The translations under genes and the position numbers were made by a program. Of a stretch of DNA of 64,000 nt, positions 17,309 through 25,761 are shown one piece after another (position 1 is the stretch's first letter; each line of letters starts with the position of its first letter). The stretch is from Streptomyces sp. HmicA12 (GTDB taxonomy: Bacteria > Actinomycetota > Actinomycetes > Streptomycetales > Streptomycetaceae): positions 117,644-181,643 of the forward strand of contig NZ_KB891802.1 of the NCBI RefSeq assembly GCF_000373565.1, in the 5' to 3' direction. Under the pieces are notes generated by a model, which searched no databases, was not told the origin of the DNA, and was given only the letters and a program-made list of their open reading frames with translations.

Positions 17309-18094
17309 ATGACGACGCAGACGGTCGAGTACATCCGCTACCGCATCCCGGAAGCCCGCTCCGCCGAGTTCCTCGCGGCCTACACGCGCGCGGCCCGCCA
17401 CCTGGCCGCGTCCCCGCACTGCGTCTCCTACGAACTCGCGCGCTGCGAGGACGACTTCGGGCACTTCATCCTGCGCATCATCTGGACCTCGACCGAGGAC
17501 CACCTCGAAGGGTTCCGGACGTCGGACCTGTTCCCCGAGTTCCTCGCCGAGATCCGCCCGTACGTGGGCGACATCGACGAGATGCGCCACTACAAGCCCA
17601 CCTCGGTGCGGGGGAGAGGCTCGGCGGAACCCACGCTCTATGAATGGGCGGGCGGCGCCGAGGCGTTCGCCCGTCTCACGTCCGTCTTCTACGCGCACGT
17701 CGTCAAGGACGACCTCCTCGGCCCGCTCTTCGCCGACCTGCCCGCCGAGCACGCCGAACACGTCGCGCTCTGGCTCGGCGAGGTCTTCGGCGGGCCCTCC
17801 GCGTACTCCGAACAGCACGGCGGACACAGCCACATGGTCGCCAAGCACATCGGCAAGGGCATCACCGAGGCGCAGCGCCGCCGATGGGTGAACCTCATGC
17901 ACGACGCGGCCGACGAGGCGGGCCTGCCGACCGATGCGGAGTTCCGCTCCGCGTTCAGCGCGTACGTGGAGTGGGGGACCCGGCTGGCCGTGTACTTCTC
18001 GGGGCCGGACGCGGTACGGCCGGCCGAGCAGCCGGTGCCCCTGTGGAACTGGGGTGTTGTGTCGCCGCCCCATTCGAGCCCCTCCGGCGATTGA
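17309..18094 (+). CDS. ABM-domain/group II truncated haemoglobin fusion
   Basis: 261 residues from ATG 17309; an in-frame GTG at 17300 is an alternative. Residues 1-100 are an antibiotic-biosynthesis-monooxygenase (ABM) ferredoxin-like domain (VEYIRYRIPEARSAEFLAAY). Residues about 106-235 are a group II truncated globin: Tyr128 at B10 (VFYAHVVKDDLLGPLF), proximal His180 (VAKHIGKG) and Trp193 at G8 (RRWVNLM), the hallmark of trHbO. The protein is cytoplasmic and should bind O2 or NO at haem; an ABM domain could use bound oxygen on a small molecule or act as a quinol/reductant docking domain. The last ten residues and the stop are supplied by an intergenic repeat. Confidence 0.88.
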   Translation: MTTQTVEYIRYRIPEARSAEFLAAYTRAARHLAASPHCVSYELARCEDDFGHFILRIIWTSTEDHLEGFRTSDLFPEFLAEIRPYVGDIDEMRHYKPTSVRGRGSAEPTLYEWAGGAEAFARLTSVFYAHVVKDDLLGPLFADLPAEHAEHVALWLGEVFGGPSAYSEQHGGHSHMVAKHIGKGITEAQRRRWVNLMHDAADEAGLPTDAEFRSAFSAYVEWGTRLAVYFSGPDAVRPAEQPVPLWNWGVVSPPHSSPSGD

Positions 18095-18177
18095 GGAGCG
18101 GGGTCCGGGGCGGAGCCCCGGGTCCGTTGCCGGGTGCGCGTCTCGTCGTGGCTGGTCGCGCAGTTCCCCGCGCCCCT
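18078..18177. repeat. Repeat cassette joining two convergent gene ends
   Basis: Three motifs follow one another: a hairpin around CCTCCGGCGATTGAGGAG (18081-18098) that contains the globin-fusion stop codon; CCGGGGC-GGA-GCCCCGG (18105-18121); and TCGCGCAGTTCCCCGCGCCCCT (18156-18177), a copy of the dispersed arm seen at 1.5, 6.6 and 59.5 kb. The stop codon of the convergent XRE gene lies in the last motif. A two-way terminator role is likely. Confidence 0.7.
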
Positions 18178-19087
18178 AGCGGGGCGCCTCGCTCCCCGCC
18201 TGAATGGCGTCGGCCCCCCAGCTCGCCAGCAGGCGGAGCGCTTCCGCCGAGGCCGAACCCGGCTCCGCGTGGTACACCGAAAGGAACTGCCCGTCGTCGT
18301 CCGGCAGGTGCAACGTCTCGTAGGACAGGGTCAGTTCGCCGACCAGCGGATGCCGCATCCGCTTCACGCCGTGGCCCTTCTCCTTCACGTCGTGCGTGGC
18401 CCACAGCTTCCTGAACTTCTCGCTCTTGACGGAGAGTTCACCGACCAGCGCCGACAGCTCGGGGTCCTCCGGGTTGCGGCCCGCGTACAGGCGCAGGTAG
18501 CTGACCATGTCGGACGCCTTCGACTCCCAGTCGCGGAACAGCTCCCGGTAGTCGGGGTTCAGGAACGTGAGGCGGGCCCAGTTGCGCTCGGCCGGCGGCA
18601 TCTTGCCCCAGTCGCCGAAGAGGGCCGCCGCCATCCGGTTCCAGGCGAGGATGTGGGAGCGGGCCCCGCCGATGTACGCGGGCACGCCCTCCATGGATTC
18701 CAGGAGCTGGCGCAGCGCGGGCCGCACCTGCTGCTGCCGCTTCGGGGCCCGCTGCTTGCGCCGGGTCGGCGTCGGGTGGGCCAGATGGACGAGGTGCGCG
18801 TGCTCGGTGTCGCTCAGCTGCAGGGCGCGCGCGATCGCGTCGAGTACCTCCGCCGACACGTTGCGTCCATTGCCCTGCTCCAGGCGTGTGTAGTACGCCA
18901 CCGAGACCCCGGCCAGCTGGGCCAGCTCCTCGCGCCGCAGCCCGGGCACCCGCCGGTGCCGCCCGGCCGGGGCGAGGCCCACGTCCTGGGGCTGGAGCCG
19001 GGCCCGCCGGGTGCGCAGGAACTCGCTGAGCTCGGCCCGGCGGTCCAGGCCGTCCGGGGCCGGCGGGTACGGCTGGTCTTCGTCCAT
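18176..19087 (-). CDS. XRE-family regulator with MmyB-like ligand-binding domain
   Basis: 303 residues from ATG 19087 (MDEDQPYPPAPDGLDRRAE). The N-terminal HTH is VPGLRREELAQLAGVSVAYYTRLEQG, followed by the MLTR domain (AYIGGARSHILAWNRMAAALFGDW), a PAS-like ligand-binding fold. Proteins of this type often bind a lipid or small aromatic and control the divergent oxidoreductase gene; here a zinc alcohol dehydrogenase starts 127 bp away in the opposite direction. The termination codon lies in a dispersed repeat. The effector is unknown. Confidence 0.9.
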   Translation of the reverse strand: MDEDQPYPPAPDGLDRRAELSEFLRTRRARLQPQDVGLAPAGRHRRVPGLRREELAQLAGVSVAYYTRLEQGNGRNVSAEVLDAIARALQLSDTEHAHLVHLAHPTPTRRKQRAPKRQQQVRPALRQLLESMEGVPAYIGGARSHILAWNRMAAALFGDWGKMPPAERNWARLTFLNPDYRELFRDWESKASDMVSYLRLYAGRNPEDPELSALVGELSVKSEKFRKLWATHDVKEKGHGVKRMRHPLVGELTLSYETLHLPDDDGQFLSVYHAEPGSASAEALRLLASWGADAIQAGSEAPR

Positions 19088-19102
19088 GCTTCCAGTATTC
19101 CC

Positions 19103-19156
19103 GGTCGTACGCCCATGAGCCTGACCCCGCCAGTAGTAGGACCACTGGTCGTACGC
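19103..19156. promoter_or_regulatory. Candidate operator in the XRE-ADH divergent promoter
   Basis: GGTCGTACGC occurs twice, at 19103-19112 and 19147-19156, 44 bp apart. The second copy is joined to a dyad GACCA-C-TGGTC (19140-19150). Their place between the regulator and dehydrogenase starts makes them the natural binding site for the XRE protein. Confidence 0.45.
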
Positions 19157-19214
19157 AGAGCGGTGACCTGCGCGGATGTCGCACGAGGCGATCGTCTGGG
19201 GCAGGGTTGAGGTC

Positions 19215-20255
19215 ATGACCACTGTTGCTGCATACGCCGCGCCCAGCGCCAAGGCTCCGCTGGAGCGCACCACCATCGAGCGCCGTCCGGTCGGCGAGCA
19301 CGACGTTCTGATCGACATCAAGTTCGCCGGTATCTGCCACTCCGACATCCACCAGGCCCGCGAGGGCTGGGGCGAGGCCATCTTCCCGATGGTCCCGGGC
19401 CACGAGATCGCCGGTGTCGTCGAGGCCGTCGGTGCCGGTGTCACCAAGTTCAAGGTCGGCGACCAGGTCGGCGTCGGCTGCATGGTCGACTCCTGCCGCG
19501 AGTGCGAGCCCTGCAAGAACGGCCAGGAGCAGCACTGCGTCCGCGGGAACGTCGGCACGTACAACGCCATCGGCAAGGACGGCGAGCCCACCTACGGCGG
19601 CTACTCGCAGAAGGTCGTCGTCGACGAGGCCTTCACCGTCGGCATCCCCGAGGGCCTGTCGCTCGACGTGGCCGCGCCGCTGCTCTGCGCCGGCATCACC
19701 ACGTACTCCCCGCTCAAGCAGTGGGGCGCGGGCCCGGGCAAGAAGGTCGCCGTGGTCGGCCTGGGCGGCCTCGGCCACATGGGCGTCAAGATCGCGCACG
19801 CGATGGGCGCCGAGGTGACCGTCCTGTCGCAGTCGCTGCGCAAGAAGGACGACGGCCTGAAGCTGGGCGCCGACCACTACTACGCCACCAGCGACCCGAA
19901 GACCTTCGAGGAGCTGGCCGGTACGTTCGACATCATCCTGTCGACCGTGTCCGCGCCGCTGGACTTCGGCGCCTACCTGGGCCTGCTCAAGACGAGCGGT
20001 GCCCTGGTGAACGTCGGCGCCCCCGAGGAGCCGATCTCGCTGAACCTGTTCTCGCTGATCGGCGGCAACAAGACCCTCGCGGGCTCCATGATCGGCGGCA
20101 TCGCCGAGACCCAGGAGATGCTCGACTTCTGCGCCGAGCACGGCCTGGGTGCCGAGATCGAGCTCATCGAGGCGAGCCAGGTCAACGAGGCGTACGAGCG
20201 CGTCATCAACTCCGACGTGCGCTACCGCTTCGTGATCGACACGGCGACGATCTGA
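19215..20255 (+). CDS. Zinc-dependent NAD(P) alcohol dehydrogenase (CAD type)
   Basis: 346 residues from ATG 19215 ([15 protein letters not shown]). Catalytic zinc ligands are in GICHSDIHQ and [13 protein letters not shown]; the structural zinc site is the four-Cys lobe [15 protein letters not shown]. The Rossmann motif [19 protein letters not shown] binds NAD(P); the following SQSLRKKDD resembles NADPH users of the cinnamyl-alcohol dehydrogenase/YahK branch. It should interconvert aldehydes and primary alcohols, possibly as aldehyde detoxification. It is divergent from the XRE regulator that probably controls it. Substrate unknown. Confidence 0.92.
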   Translation: MTTVAAYAAPSAKAPLERTTIERRPVGEHDVLIDIKFAGICHSDIHQAREGWGEAIFPMVPGHEIAGVVEAVGAGVTKFKVGDQVGVGCMVDSCRECEPCKNGQEQHCVRGNVGTYNAIGKDGEPTYGGYSQKVVVDEAFTVGIPEGLSLDVAAPLLCAGITTYSPLKQWGAGPGKKVAVVGLGGLGHMGVKIAHAMGAEVTVLSQSLRKKDDGLKLGADHYYATSDPKTFEELAGTFDIILSTVSAPLDFGAYLGLLKTSGALVNVGAPEEPISLNLFSLIGGNKTLAGSMIGGIAETQEMLDFCAEHGLGAEIELIEASQVNEAYERVINSDVRYRFVIDTATI

Positions 20256-20369
20256 GTGCCTGAGTCTCCTGCGTCGTAGGTACCTGAATTCCTACCCCGC
20301 GGGTAATCGACGCCCTCCCCGGGTTCCGGCACGATCCCCCTATCAGCCGGACCCGAGGGGGGCTCGCTC

Positions 20370-20723
20370 ATGACCGCCTACGTCATAGCCGTACTGCACA
20401 CGACGCCCACGACGCACCCGGACGTCTTCACGTACATCGAACGCGTCCAGGCCACCTTCACCCCGTACGGGGGCCGCTTCCTGGTCCACGGCACGGAGGG
20501 GGAGTGGGTGGAGGGCCCCAGGCTCGGCGGCGTCGTCGTGCTGGAGTTCCCCGACCTGAAGGCGGCCCACACCTGGTACGAGTCGCCCGCCTACCAGGAG
20601 ATCCTGCCGCTGCGCACCGATCACCTGCCCGGGAGCCTGGTGTTCCTGGAGGGCGCCCCGGACGGGTACGAGGCGGCCCGCACGGCGGCGGCGATGCGTG
20701 AGGCGGCGTCCGGGCAGGCGTGA
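20370..20723 (+). CDS. DUF1330 family protein
   Basis: 117 residues, with GAGGGGGG 6 nt before the ATG. The pattern YVIAVLHTTPTTHPDVFTYIERVQATFTPYGGRFLVHG and FPDLKAAHTWYESPAYQEILPLR is that of DUF1330, a dimeric ferredoxin-like fold related to ABM domains. No catalytic residue is established for the family. It lies alone downstream of the dehydrogenase, with its own Shine-Dalgarno, so the role is unknown. Confidence 0.85.
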   Translation: MTAYVIAVLHTTPTTHPDVFTYIERVQATFTPYGGRFLVHGTEGEWVEGPRLGGVVVLEFPDLKAAHTWYESPAYQEILPLRTDHLPGSLVFLEGAPDGYEAARTAAAMREAASGQA

Positions 20724-20852
20724 GGCCCGAGCCGTAGGTCGGAGGGCCCAACGCGCGGGCACCGTACGGCGGATGTGGTCCGGCGGCCCTGATCCCTAGC
20801 GTGGCCGTACGTCACCGCGACCCGGTCGACGCCACCGATGAGGGAGCCCGCC

Positions 20853-21242
20853 GTGCCCGTCGAACTCAACCACACCATCGTCGCCGCCCACGACCAGCGG
20901 GCGTCCGCCCGCTTCCTCGCCGATCTGCTCGGTCTGCAAGTGGGCCCGCCGGACGGCCCGTTCACTCCGGTCGTGGTGGCGAACGGGGTGACGCTCGACT
21001 ACTACGAGCGCGCCCTCGACGACTCCGAGCTCGGCCTCGACATCACGCCCCAGCACTACGCGTTCCAGGTCTCGGACGAGGAGTTCGACGCGATCCTCGC
21101 CCGCATCCGGGCCGCGGACCTGCCGCACTGGGCGGATCCGCACCACCGGACGCCGGGCGAGATCCGCACCAGGGGCCGCGGCCGCGCCGCCTACTTCGAG
21201 GACCCGAACGGGCACAACATGGAGATCCTGACGCCGAGTTGA
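20853..21242 (+). CDS. VOC superfamily (glyoxalase-like) protein
   Basis: 129 residues from GTG 20853, chosen over ATG 20838 because GAGGGA lies 7 nt upstream. Two beta-alpha-beta-beta-beta modules are visible: VELNHTIVAAHDQRASARFLADLLGL and ITPQHYAFQVSDEEFDAILARI, ending in GRAAYFEDPNGHNMEILTPS. His in the first strand, His in HYAFQV and Glu in NMEI could bind a metal. VOC proteins include dioxygenases, resistance proteins and lyases, so function is open. It converges with the GH43 gene. Confidence 0.85.
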   Translation: MPVELNHTIVAAHDQRASARFLADLLGLQVGPPDGPFTPVVVANGVTLDYYERALDDSELGLDITPQHYAFQVSDEEFDAILARIRAADLPHWADPHHRTPGEIRTRGRGRAAYFEDPNGHNMEILTPS

Positions 21243-21254
21243 CCCGGTCCCGTG

Positions 21255-24113
21255 CTACGGGATGCGGCGCGGGCGCACCCCGTCCAGCGTCGGGGTGACC
21301 GGCTTCATCAGCCCGTCCGTGCCGAACGCGACCCGGTCGATGGTGGTCTCCCGATGGGTGCCGTCGCCGTCCGGGATCGCGAACCGGTGGTAGGCGATGT
21401 ACCAGTCGTCGGTGCCGGGCACCTGGAGCATCGAGTTGTGCCCGGTGCCGAGGATGCCCTGCGCCGGGTCCTTCTCCAGGACGACACCGTGGTTCGTGAA
21501 CGGGCCGTAGGGGGAGTCGGCGGTGGCGTACCCGACGCGGTAGTTCTCGCTGCGGGTGTCGTCGATCGAGTACGTGAGGTGGTAAGTGCCCTTGCGCCGG
21601 ACGACGAAGAGCCCCTCCCTGAAGTCCGCAAGTCCCTCGATCTCTCGTACCTTTGACGGGTCGTACGACACCATGTCGTCGTTCAGCGGCACCACCCACG
21701 CCGAACTGTTGCCCCAGTACAGATACGCCTGCCCGTCCTCGTCGATGAACACGGCCGGGTCGATGGCCTGCCCGGCGCCGTCCGGGTTCGCGGCGATCAG
21801 GACCTTGCCGCTGTCGGTGAACGGGCCGACGGGGGAGTGGGAGGTCGCGACCCCGATCTTCGCCTCGGCGCAGTAGTAGAAGAAGTACGTGCCGTCGCGC
21901 TCGGCGATGGTCGGCGCCCAGGCGCGCGCGTCCGCCCAGCTCACGTCCTTGCCGAGGTCGAGGATGACACCGCGGTCGGTCCAGTCGACCAGGTTCTTCG
22001 ACGACCACACGCCGAAGCTGGTCCCGCTCCACCCGTCGAAGCCGTCGGTGGTGCAGTAGAGGTAGTAAGTGCCGCCGAAGGCAACGATGTTGGGGTCCGC
22101 GTGATACTTCGGCAGCACGGGCGTACGCATCTCCACGGCCGACACCTTCCACTTCCTCCGCGCGCCCTCGGCCGAGGTCACGGTGTACGTCACGGGGCTG
22201 CGCAGGTCCGTCTTCCGCCCGCTCGCCGGGCTGATCCGGGCGCCGGGCGCGAGCGTGAACTCCGGGCGCAGGCGCCGCAGATCGGTGCCGGGCCGCACCG
22301 GCAGCACGACGGTCCCGCCGTCACCCGCGCTGTCGATGACCGCCGGCACCTTCAGCTCCGCCAGCTCCACGCCCCGGACACGGGTCGCGTTGGCGGGCAG
22401 CGCGGCGATCTCGTCGGCGGACAGGGCGCGGTTGTAGAGGCGGACGTCGCGCAGCCGGCCCTTCAGGGTGTGGTCGGAGGTGTACGGGGATCTGCCCAGG
22501 TAGTTGGCGGTGGTGCGGCCGCCGCCGATGTCCGAGGGCATGAGGCTGATCGCGGTGTTGCGCGCGACGACCCGGCCGTCGAGGTGGAGCAGGGCGGTGC
22601 CGCCGTCGACGGTGTACGTGACGTTGACCCAACGCCCCCGTGAGAGGCCGGAGTTGGCCTTCGCCTCCTGCTCCTTGCTCCAGTTGCCGTCGGTGAGCGC
22701 GGCGCGGAAGCCGCTCTCGGCGCTGCCTCCGGTCGCGAAGAGATACCCGTTCCCCTTCCCGTCGGAGCCGGTGTTCCCGAACCCGTACAGGAAGTAGGGC
22801 GTCCGCTGGTCCTCGTCCACCCACACGTCGGCGGCCACGGTCACCGCGTCCACCCCGGCCAGCATGTTCTCGGGCAGCTTCACGTGCCCGCTCGCCCCGC
22901 CGAGCACCAGCGCCCCGTCCGACCAGCTCGTGTCCCCGCTGAGGGTGCCGTGGTAGCCGTGCCCCGAGATGTCCTTCGCGTTCCCGTCCAGCGGCCAGTG
23001 CGCGACGAGGCCGTCCTCGTTCGCGAGCACGGGCGCGACGCCCCACTTCGCGGCGATCCGGTCGTACTCGGCACCGGTCACCGGGAGGACGGTGCCGTGG
23101 CGCGGCGCAGAGGGCAGCCGGTACTCGGCGGACTTGGTCCACTTCCCGCCCGCCAGGTCGGTGGACTCGAACGGCATGTACCCGGTGGCGGTGTAGTCGT
23201 CGATGAACAGGTACCACTTCTCCTCGGTGTTGGACTTGAAGACCAGCGGCCCCTCGCCCTGCGCCATGGAGCCCATGCCGATGCCCTCGGCCACCGTCCG
23301 CCACGAAGTGGCGAGCAGGTCGTCCGACCGCTCCTGGAGGATGAACTTCCCGTACGGCGACTGCGACGCGGACCGCTCGTCCTTGGTGAAGCGGTGGTAC
23401 GTCCCGTCGTGCGCGATGACGGTGGAGTCGATGACGGAGTACCCGGGGTCGTTCCACACCTTGGCCGCGCTGAACGTCACGAAGTCGTCGGTCGTCGCGT
23501 ACAGCATCCGGTTGTACGTGTTCGCGCTGTGCTCCGTATCGCTCTCCTCGTACAGTTTCGACGCCCAGAAGACGACGTACGAGCCGAGCTCCTCGCTCCA
23601 ATACGCCTCTGGCGCCCAGGTGTTGCCGGCGGTCTCCGGGGACACCTGCACGGACCGCGGCTCCGACCACTCCACCAGGTCCGTCGACTCCCACACGATG
23701 ATCGACCGGCTGCCGTGCCGCTGGACGTAGTCCCAGCTCGCCCCGCCGTAGATCCGCAGATCGGTGGCGATGAGAAAGAACCTGTCCCCGTCGGGCGACC
23801 GGATGACGAAGGGATCGCGCACGCCCTTGTCGCCGAGGGCGGAGGTGAGCACGGGCTGCCCGCCGTTCAACTCCCGCCAGTGCAAAGGGTCGTTGCCCTT
23901 GCTGAGGGCGAGATGAATCTGCTCGCCGTCGGCGGTGCCCTCACCGGTGAAGTAGACGAAGAGGTACCCCTCGTACGCGGCGTCGTCCTTGCTGCGGCCA
24001 CGGGCGAGCGCGGCCGGCGCGGGGAGGCCGGCTGCCGCGAGGGCGACCGCGCCGGTGACGAGGAGGTGGCGCCGGGAGAGCTGGGAGTGTCGTCCGTTGC
24101 GAGTGGGAGGCAT
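21255..24113 (-). CDS. Secreted double-GH43 glycosidase with central LamG domain
   Basis: 952 residues from ATG 24113 (MPPTRNGRHSQLSRRHLL). The SRRHLL motif and following hydrophobic/Ala segment form a Tat-type signal. Domain order: first GH43 five-blade propeller (about 45-375; GVRDPFVIRS, DSTVIAHDG, GEGPLVFK), a LamG/concanavalin-like domain (about 385-575; LVAHWPLDGNAKDISGHGYHG), a short Ig-like linker (about 585-660) and a second GH43 propeller (about 665-952; YHADPNIVAFGGTYYLY, AIDPAVFIDEDG, FREGLFVV). Each propeller has candidate base Asp, modulator Asp and acid Glu. Likely substrates are arabinan- or xylan-type side chains. Two catalytic GH43 modules in one chain are uncommon. Confidence 0.87.
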   Translation of the reverse strand: MPPTRNGRHSQLSRRHLLVTGAVALAAAGLPAPAALARGRSKDDAAYEGYLFVYFTGEGTADGEQIHLALSKGNDPLHWRELNGGQPVLTSALGDKGVRDPFVIRSPDGDRFFLIATDLRIYGGASWDYVQRHGSRSIIVWESTDLVEWSEPRSVQVSPETAGNTWAPEAYWSEELGSYVVFWASKLYEESDTEHSANTYNRMLYATTDDFVTFSAAKVWNDPGYSVIDSTVIAHDGTYHRFTKDERSASQSPYGKFILQERSDDLLATSWRTVAEGIGMGSMAQGEGPLVFKSNTEEKWYLFIDDYTATGYMPFESTDLAGGKWTKSAEYRLPSAPRHGTVLPVTGAEYDRIAAKWGVAPVLANEDGLVAHWPLDGNAKDISGHGYHGTLSGDTSWSDGALVLGGASGHVKLPENMLAGVDAVTVAADVWVDEDQRTPYFLYGFGNTGSDGKGNGYLFATGGSAESGFRAALTDGNWSKEQEAKANSGLSRGRWVNVTYTVDGGTALLHLDGRVVARNTAISLMPSDIGGGRTTANYLGRSPYTSDHTLKGRLRDVRLYNRALSADEIAALPANATRVRGVELAELKVPAVIDSAGDGGTVVLPVRPGTDLRRLRPEFTLAPGARISPASGRKTDLRSPVTYTVTSAEGARRKWKVSAVEMRTPVLPKYHADPNIVAFGGTYYLYCTTDGFDGWSGTSFGVWSSKNLVDWTDRGVILDLGKDVSWADARAWAPTIAERDGTYFFYYCAEAKIGVATSHSPVGPFTDSGKVLIAANPDGAGQAIDPAVFIDEDGQAYLYWGNSSAWVVPLNDDMVSYDPSKVREIEGLADFREGLFVVRRKGTYHLTYSIDDTRSENYRVGYATADSPYGPFTNHGVVLEKDPAQGILGTGHNSMLQVPGTDDWYIAYHRFAIPDGDGTHRETTIDRVAFGTDGLMKPVTPTLDGVRPRRIP

Positions 24114-24449
24114 GCGTCTCAGTCCTCGGGGGTCACGGGTCACTGGGGTCGCGGGGGCGGCTGCGGTGGCCAGTGAAGAAGTCCGTGACGGGAGTGGTCA
24201 AGATCTTTGACGCAGATCGGTACGAGAAATCGAAGGCTGTCCGGCATTCCGAACGGCAATTCCGCAAGAGAAGGAGAAAGCGGGACAGTCGCCGCTGATG
24301 CCGACACCGGTGCCCGCCGTTCTGTGACACCCGCGCGCGGTGCCGTTCACCACAGTGCGGAGCCGTCACGGAGGCCGGGCGGCCGGGGTCTTGTGTACGT
24401 CAGCGCAACAGCGCACGACACCACCCGGTGCACGAGTGAGGACGACACC
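24114..24449. other. 336-bp gene-free divergent promoter region
   Basis: No coding sequence or RNA gene is visible between the divergent GH43 and AhpD-like starts. The stretch near 24190-24290 is more A+T rich than its surroundings and is the likely promoter area for both. I see no clear operator or consensus promoter pair. Confidence 0.5.
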
Positions 24450-24935
24450 ATGGAACCCCGTTTCAACCTCTTCGACAGCCCGACCGCCGCCAAGGTCGCC
24501 AAGCGCTTCTTCAACGCCTCTCTGGCGCTCGCGGACTCCACCCTCCCCAAGTCCCTTCAGGAACTGGTGCAGTTGAGGGTCGGCCAGCTCAACGGCTGCG
24601 GCTTCTGCGTCGACGCGCACACCAAGGAGGCGGCTCTCGCGGGTGAGAGCACGGTCCGCGTCAACCTCGTGTCCGCCTGGCGGCACAGCAGCGTGTACAC
24701 CGAGGCCGAGCGGGCGGCGCTCGCGCTCGCCGAGGAGGGGACCCTGCTCGGCGACCGGGGCGTGAGCGACGAGACCTGGGCGGCGGTGCGCAAGCACTTC
24801 GACGACGACCAGGTCGGCACTCTGGTCTGCCTGGTCTCCCTGATCAACGCGGCGACCCGGATGAACGTGATCGTGCACAACCAGGGCGGCTCGTACGAGC
24901 CCGGCCAGTTCACCGCGCTGACCTCGTCGAACTGA
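24450..24935 (+). CDS. AhpD-like carboxymuconolactone decarboxylase family protein
   Basis: 161 residues from ATG 24450 (MEPRFNLFDSPTAAKVAK), with TGAGGA 7-8 nt upstream; the longer in-frame extension upstream is non-coding in character. The CMD/AhpD helix has NGCGFCVDAHTKEA with Cys50, Cys53 and His57, the active site of AhpD-type peroxidases, and the second half LALAEEGTLLGDRGVSDETW is typical of the family. It may reduce organic peroxides together with a thiol partner. It converges closely (15 bp) with the DUF4291 gene, with no obvious terminator between. Confidence 0.87.
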   Translation: MEPRFNLFDSPTAAKVAKRFFNASLALADSTLPKSLQELVQLRVGQLNGCGFCVDAHTKEAALAGESTVRVNLVSAWRHSSVYTEAERAALALAEEGTLLGDRGVSDETWAAVRKHFDDDQVGTLVCLVSLINAATRMNVIVHNQGGSYEPGQFTALTSSN

Positions 24936-24950
24936 GCGAGGCCCTACCGG

Positions 24951-25544
24951 CTACGCCACGAGGTGCCCAAGCTCCAGCCCTTCGGTGGGATAGGGCCGCT
25001 CGGCAGGAACCAGCCGAGCGGCCTTCTCCAACTCCCCCGCGGCGACGGCTCCTTGAACCTCGCGGGCGAGCGGCGTGACGTCCTCGACGGACACCGTCCA
25101 CTCGTCCGCGTACCGGCGCACCGCCTCCCCGGAGAGCCCGAGCTGCAACGACCGGTGCGGCAGCGCCCGCAGACGCAGATCCCGCTCCGGGTCCCACTGC
25201 ACACGGGCCGGTGAACGCTTCAACTCCCGCTGCCAGGAAGCCTGGTCGGCGTGCAGCCCGCGCGTGTGACTCGACAGGCACGCGTTCCGCAGCGCCCACT
25301 CGAACCCCTCCCGCGCGATCTCCAATCCGAGTACCACCTCCTGCCCCGGCTTCGCGCCCCAGCCGCAGCGGTACATCATCCACAGGAAGGAGGGCTTGAT
25401 CCACGTCATGCGGTCCCGCTTCCAGGCATCCGGAAAACGCCCGTCACGCGCGGCGGGCAGGCCGAGCTCGGGGGAGTAGGCCTGATAGACGGTGACGGTG
25501 GACTCCGTGTACCGGGCTCGGATCTGGTGCTTCGGGGTGGTCAT
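24951..25544 (-). CDS. DUF4291 family protein
   Basis: 197 residues from ATG 25544 (MTTPKHQIRARYTESTVTVYQAY). The chain IRARY...VYQAYSPEL...FPDAWKRDRMTWIKPSFLWMMYRCGWG is diagnostic of DUF4291, a small cytosolic family found in fungi and bacteria with no known activity. No signal or membrane segment. An in-frame extension up to 25616 is possible but lacks family similarity. It is divergent from the Mrr-TerD gene, 217 bp away, and may or may not be linked to it. Confidence 0.85.
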   Translation of the reverse strand: MTTPKHQIRARYTESTVTVYQAYSPELGLPAARDGRFPDAWKRDRMTWIKPSFLWMMYRCGWGAKPGQEVVLGLEIAREGFEWALRNACLSSHTRGLHADQASWQRELKRSPARVQWDPERDLRLRALPHRSLQLGLSGEAVRRYADEWTVSVEDVTPLAREVQGAVAAGELEKAARLVPAERPYPTEGLELGHLVA

Positions 25545-25761
25545 GACGTACAGGGTGGTGCGGCGGCGCGGACTTGGGCCAGCGGTTTTCCGTGGCCGGC
25601 AGCTCATTTCGTTCATGCGGAGCCATGGCCCACAGGAGATGCCTCTGGCAAGTTGATATGGGGGAGGCGTCCGGTGGCTGAAGTCGTTCCCTCGCTCCTG
25701 GTTGTGGGGACAACCAGAAGCGTTCTGGCGGTGTCGGCGTCACGGGGAGGGCATGCAGCGC

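Noticed and set aside
20274..20300. Inverted repeat GTAGG...CCTAC after the alcohol dehydrogenase gene
   Set aside because: Only 5-bp arms with a 10-bp spacer and no further symmetry; could arise by chance and is too weak for a terminator.
17309..21242. Antibiotic biosynthesis cluster (ABM, dehydrogenase, DUF1330, VOC)
   Set aside because: The small enzymes are not in one operon, and no synthase, cyclase, scaffold or tailoring set is present; such genes are scattered through core Streptomyces chromosomes.
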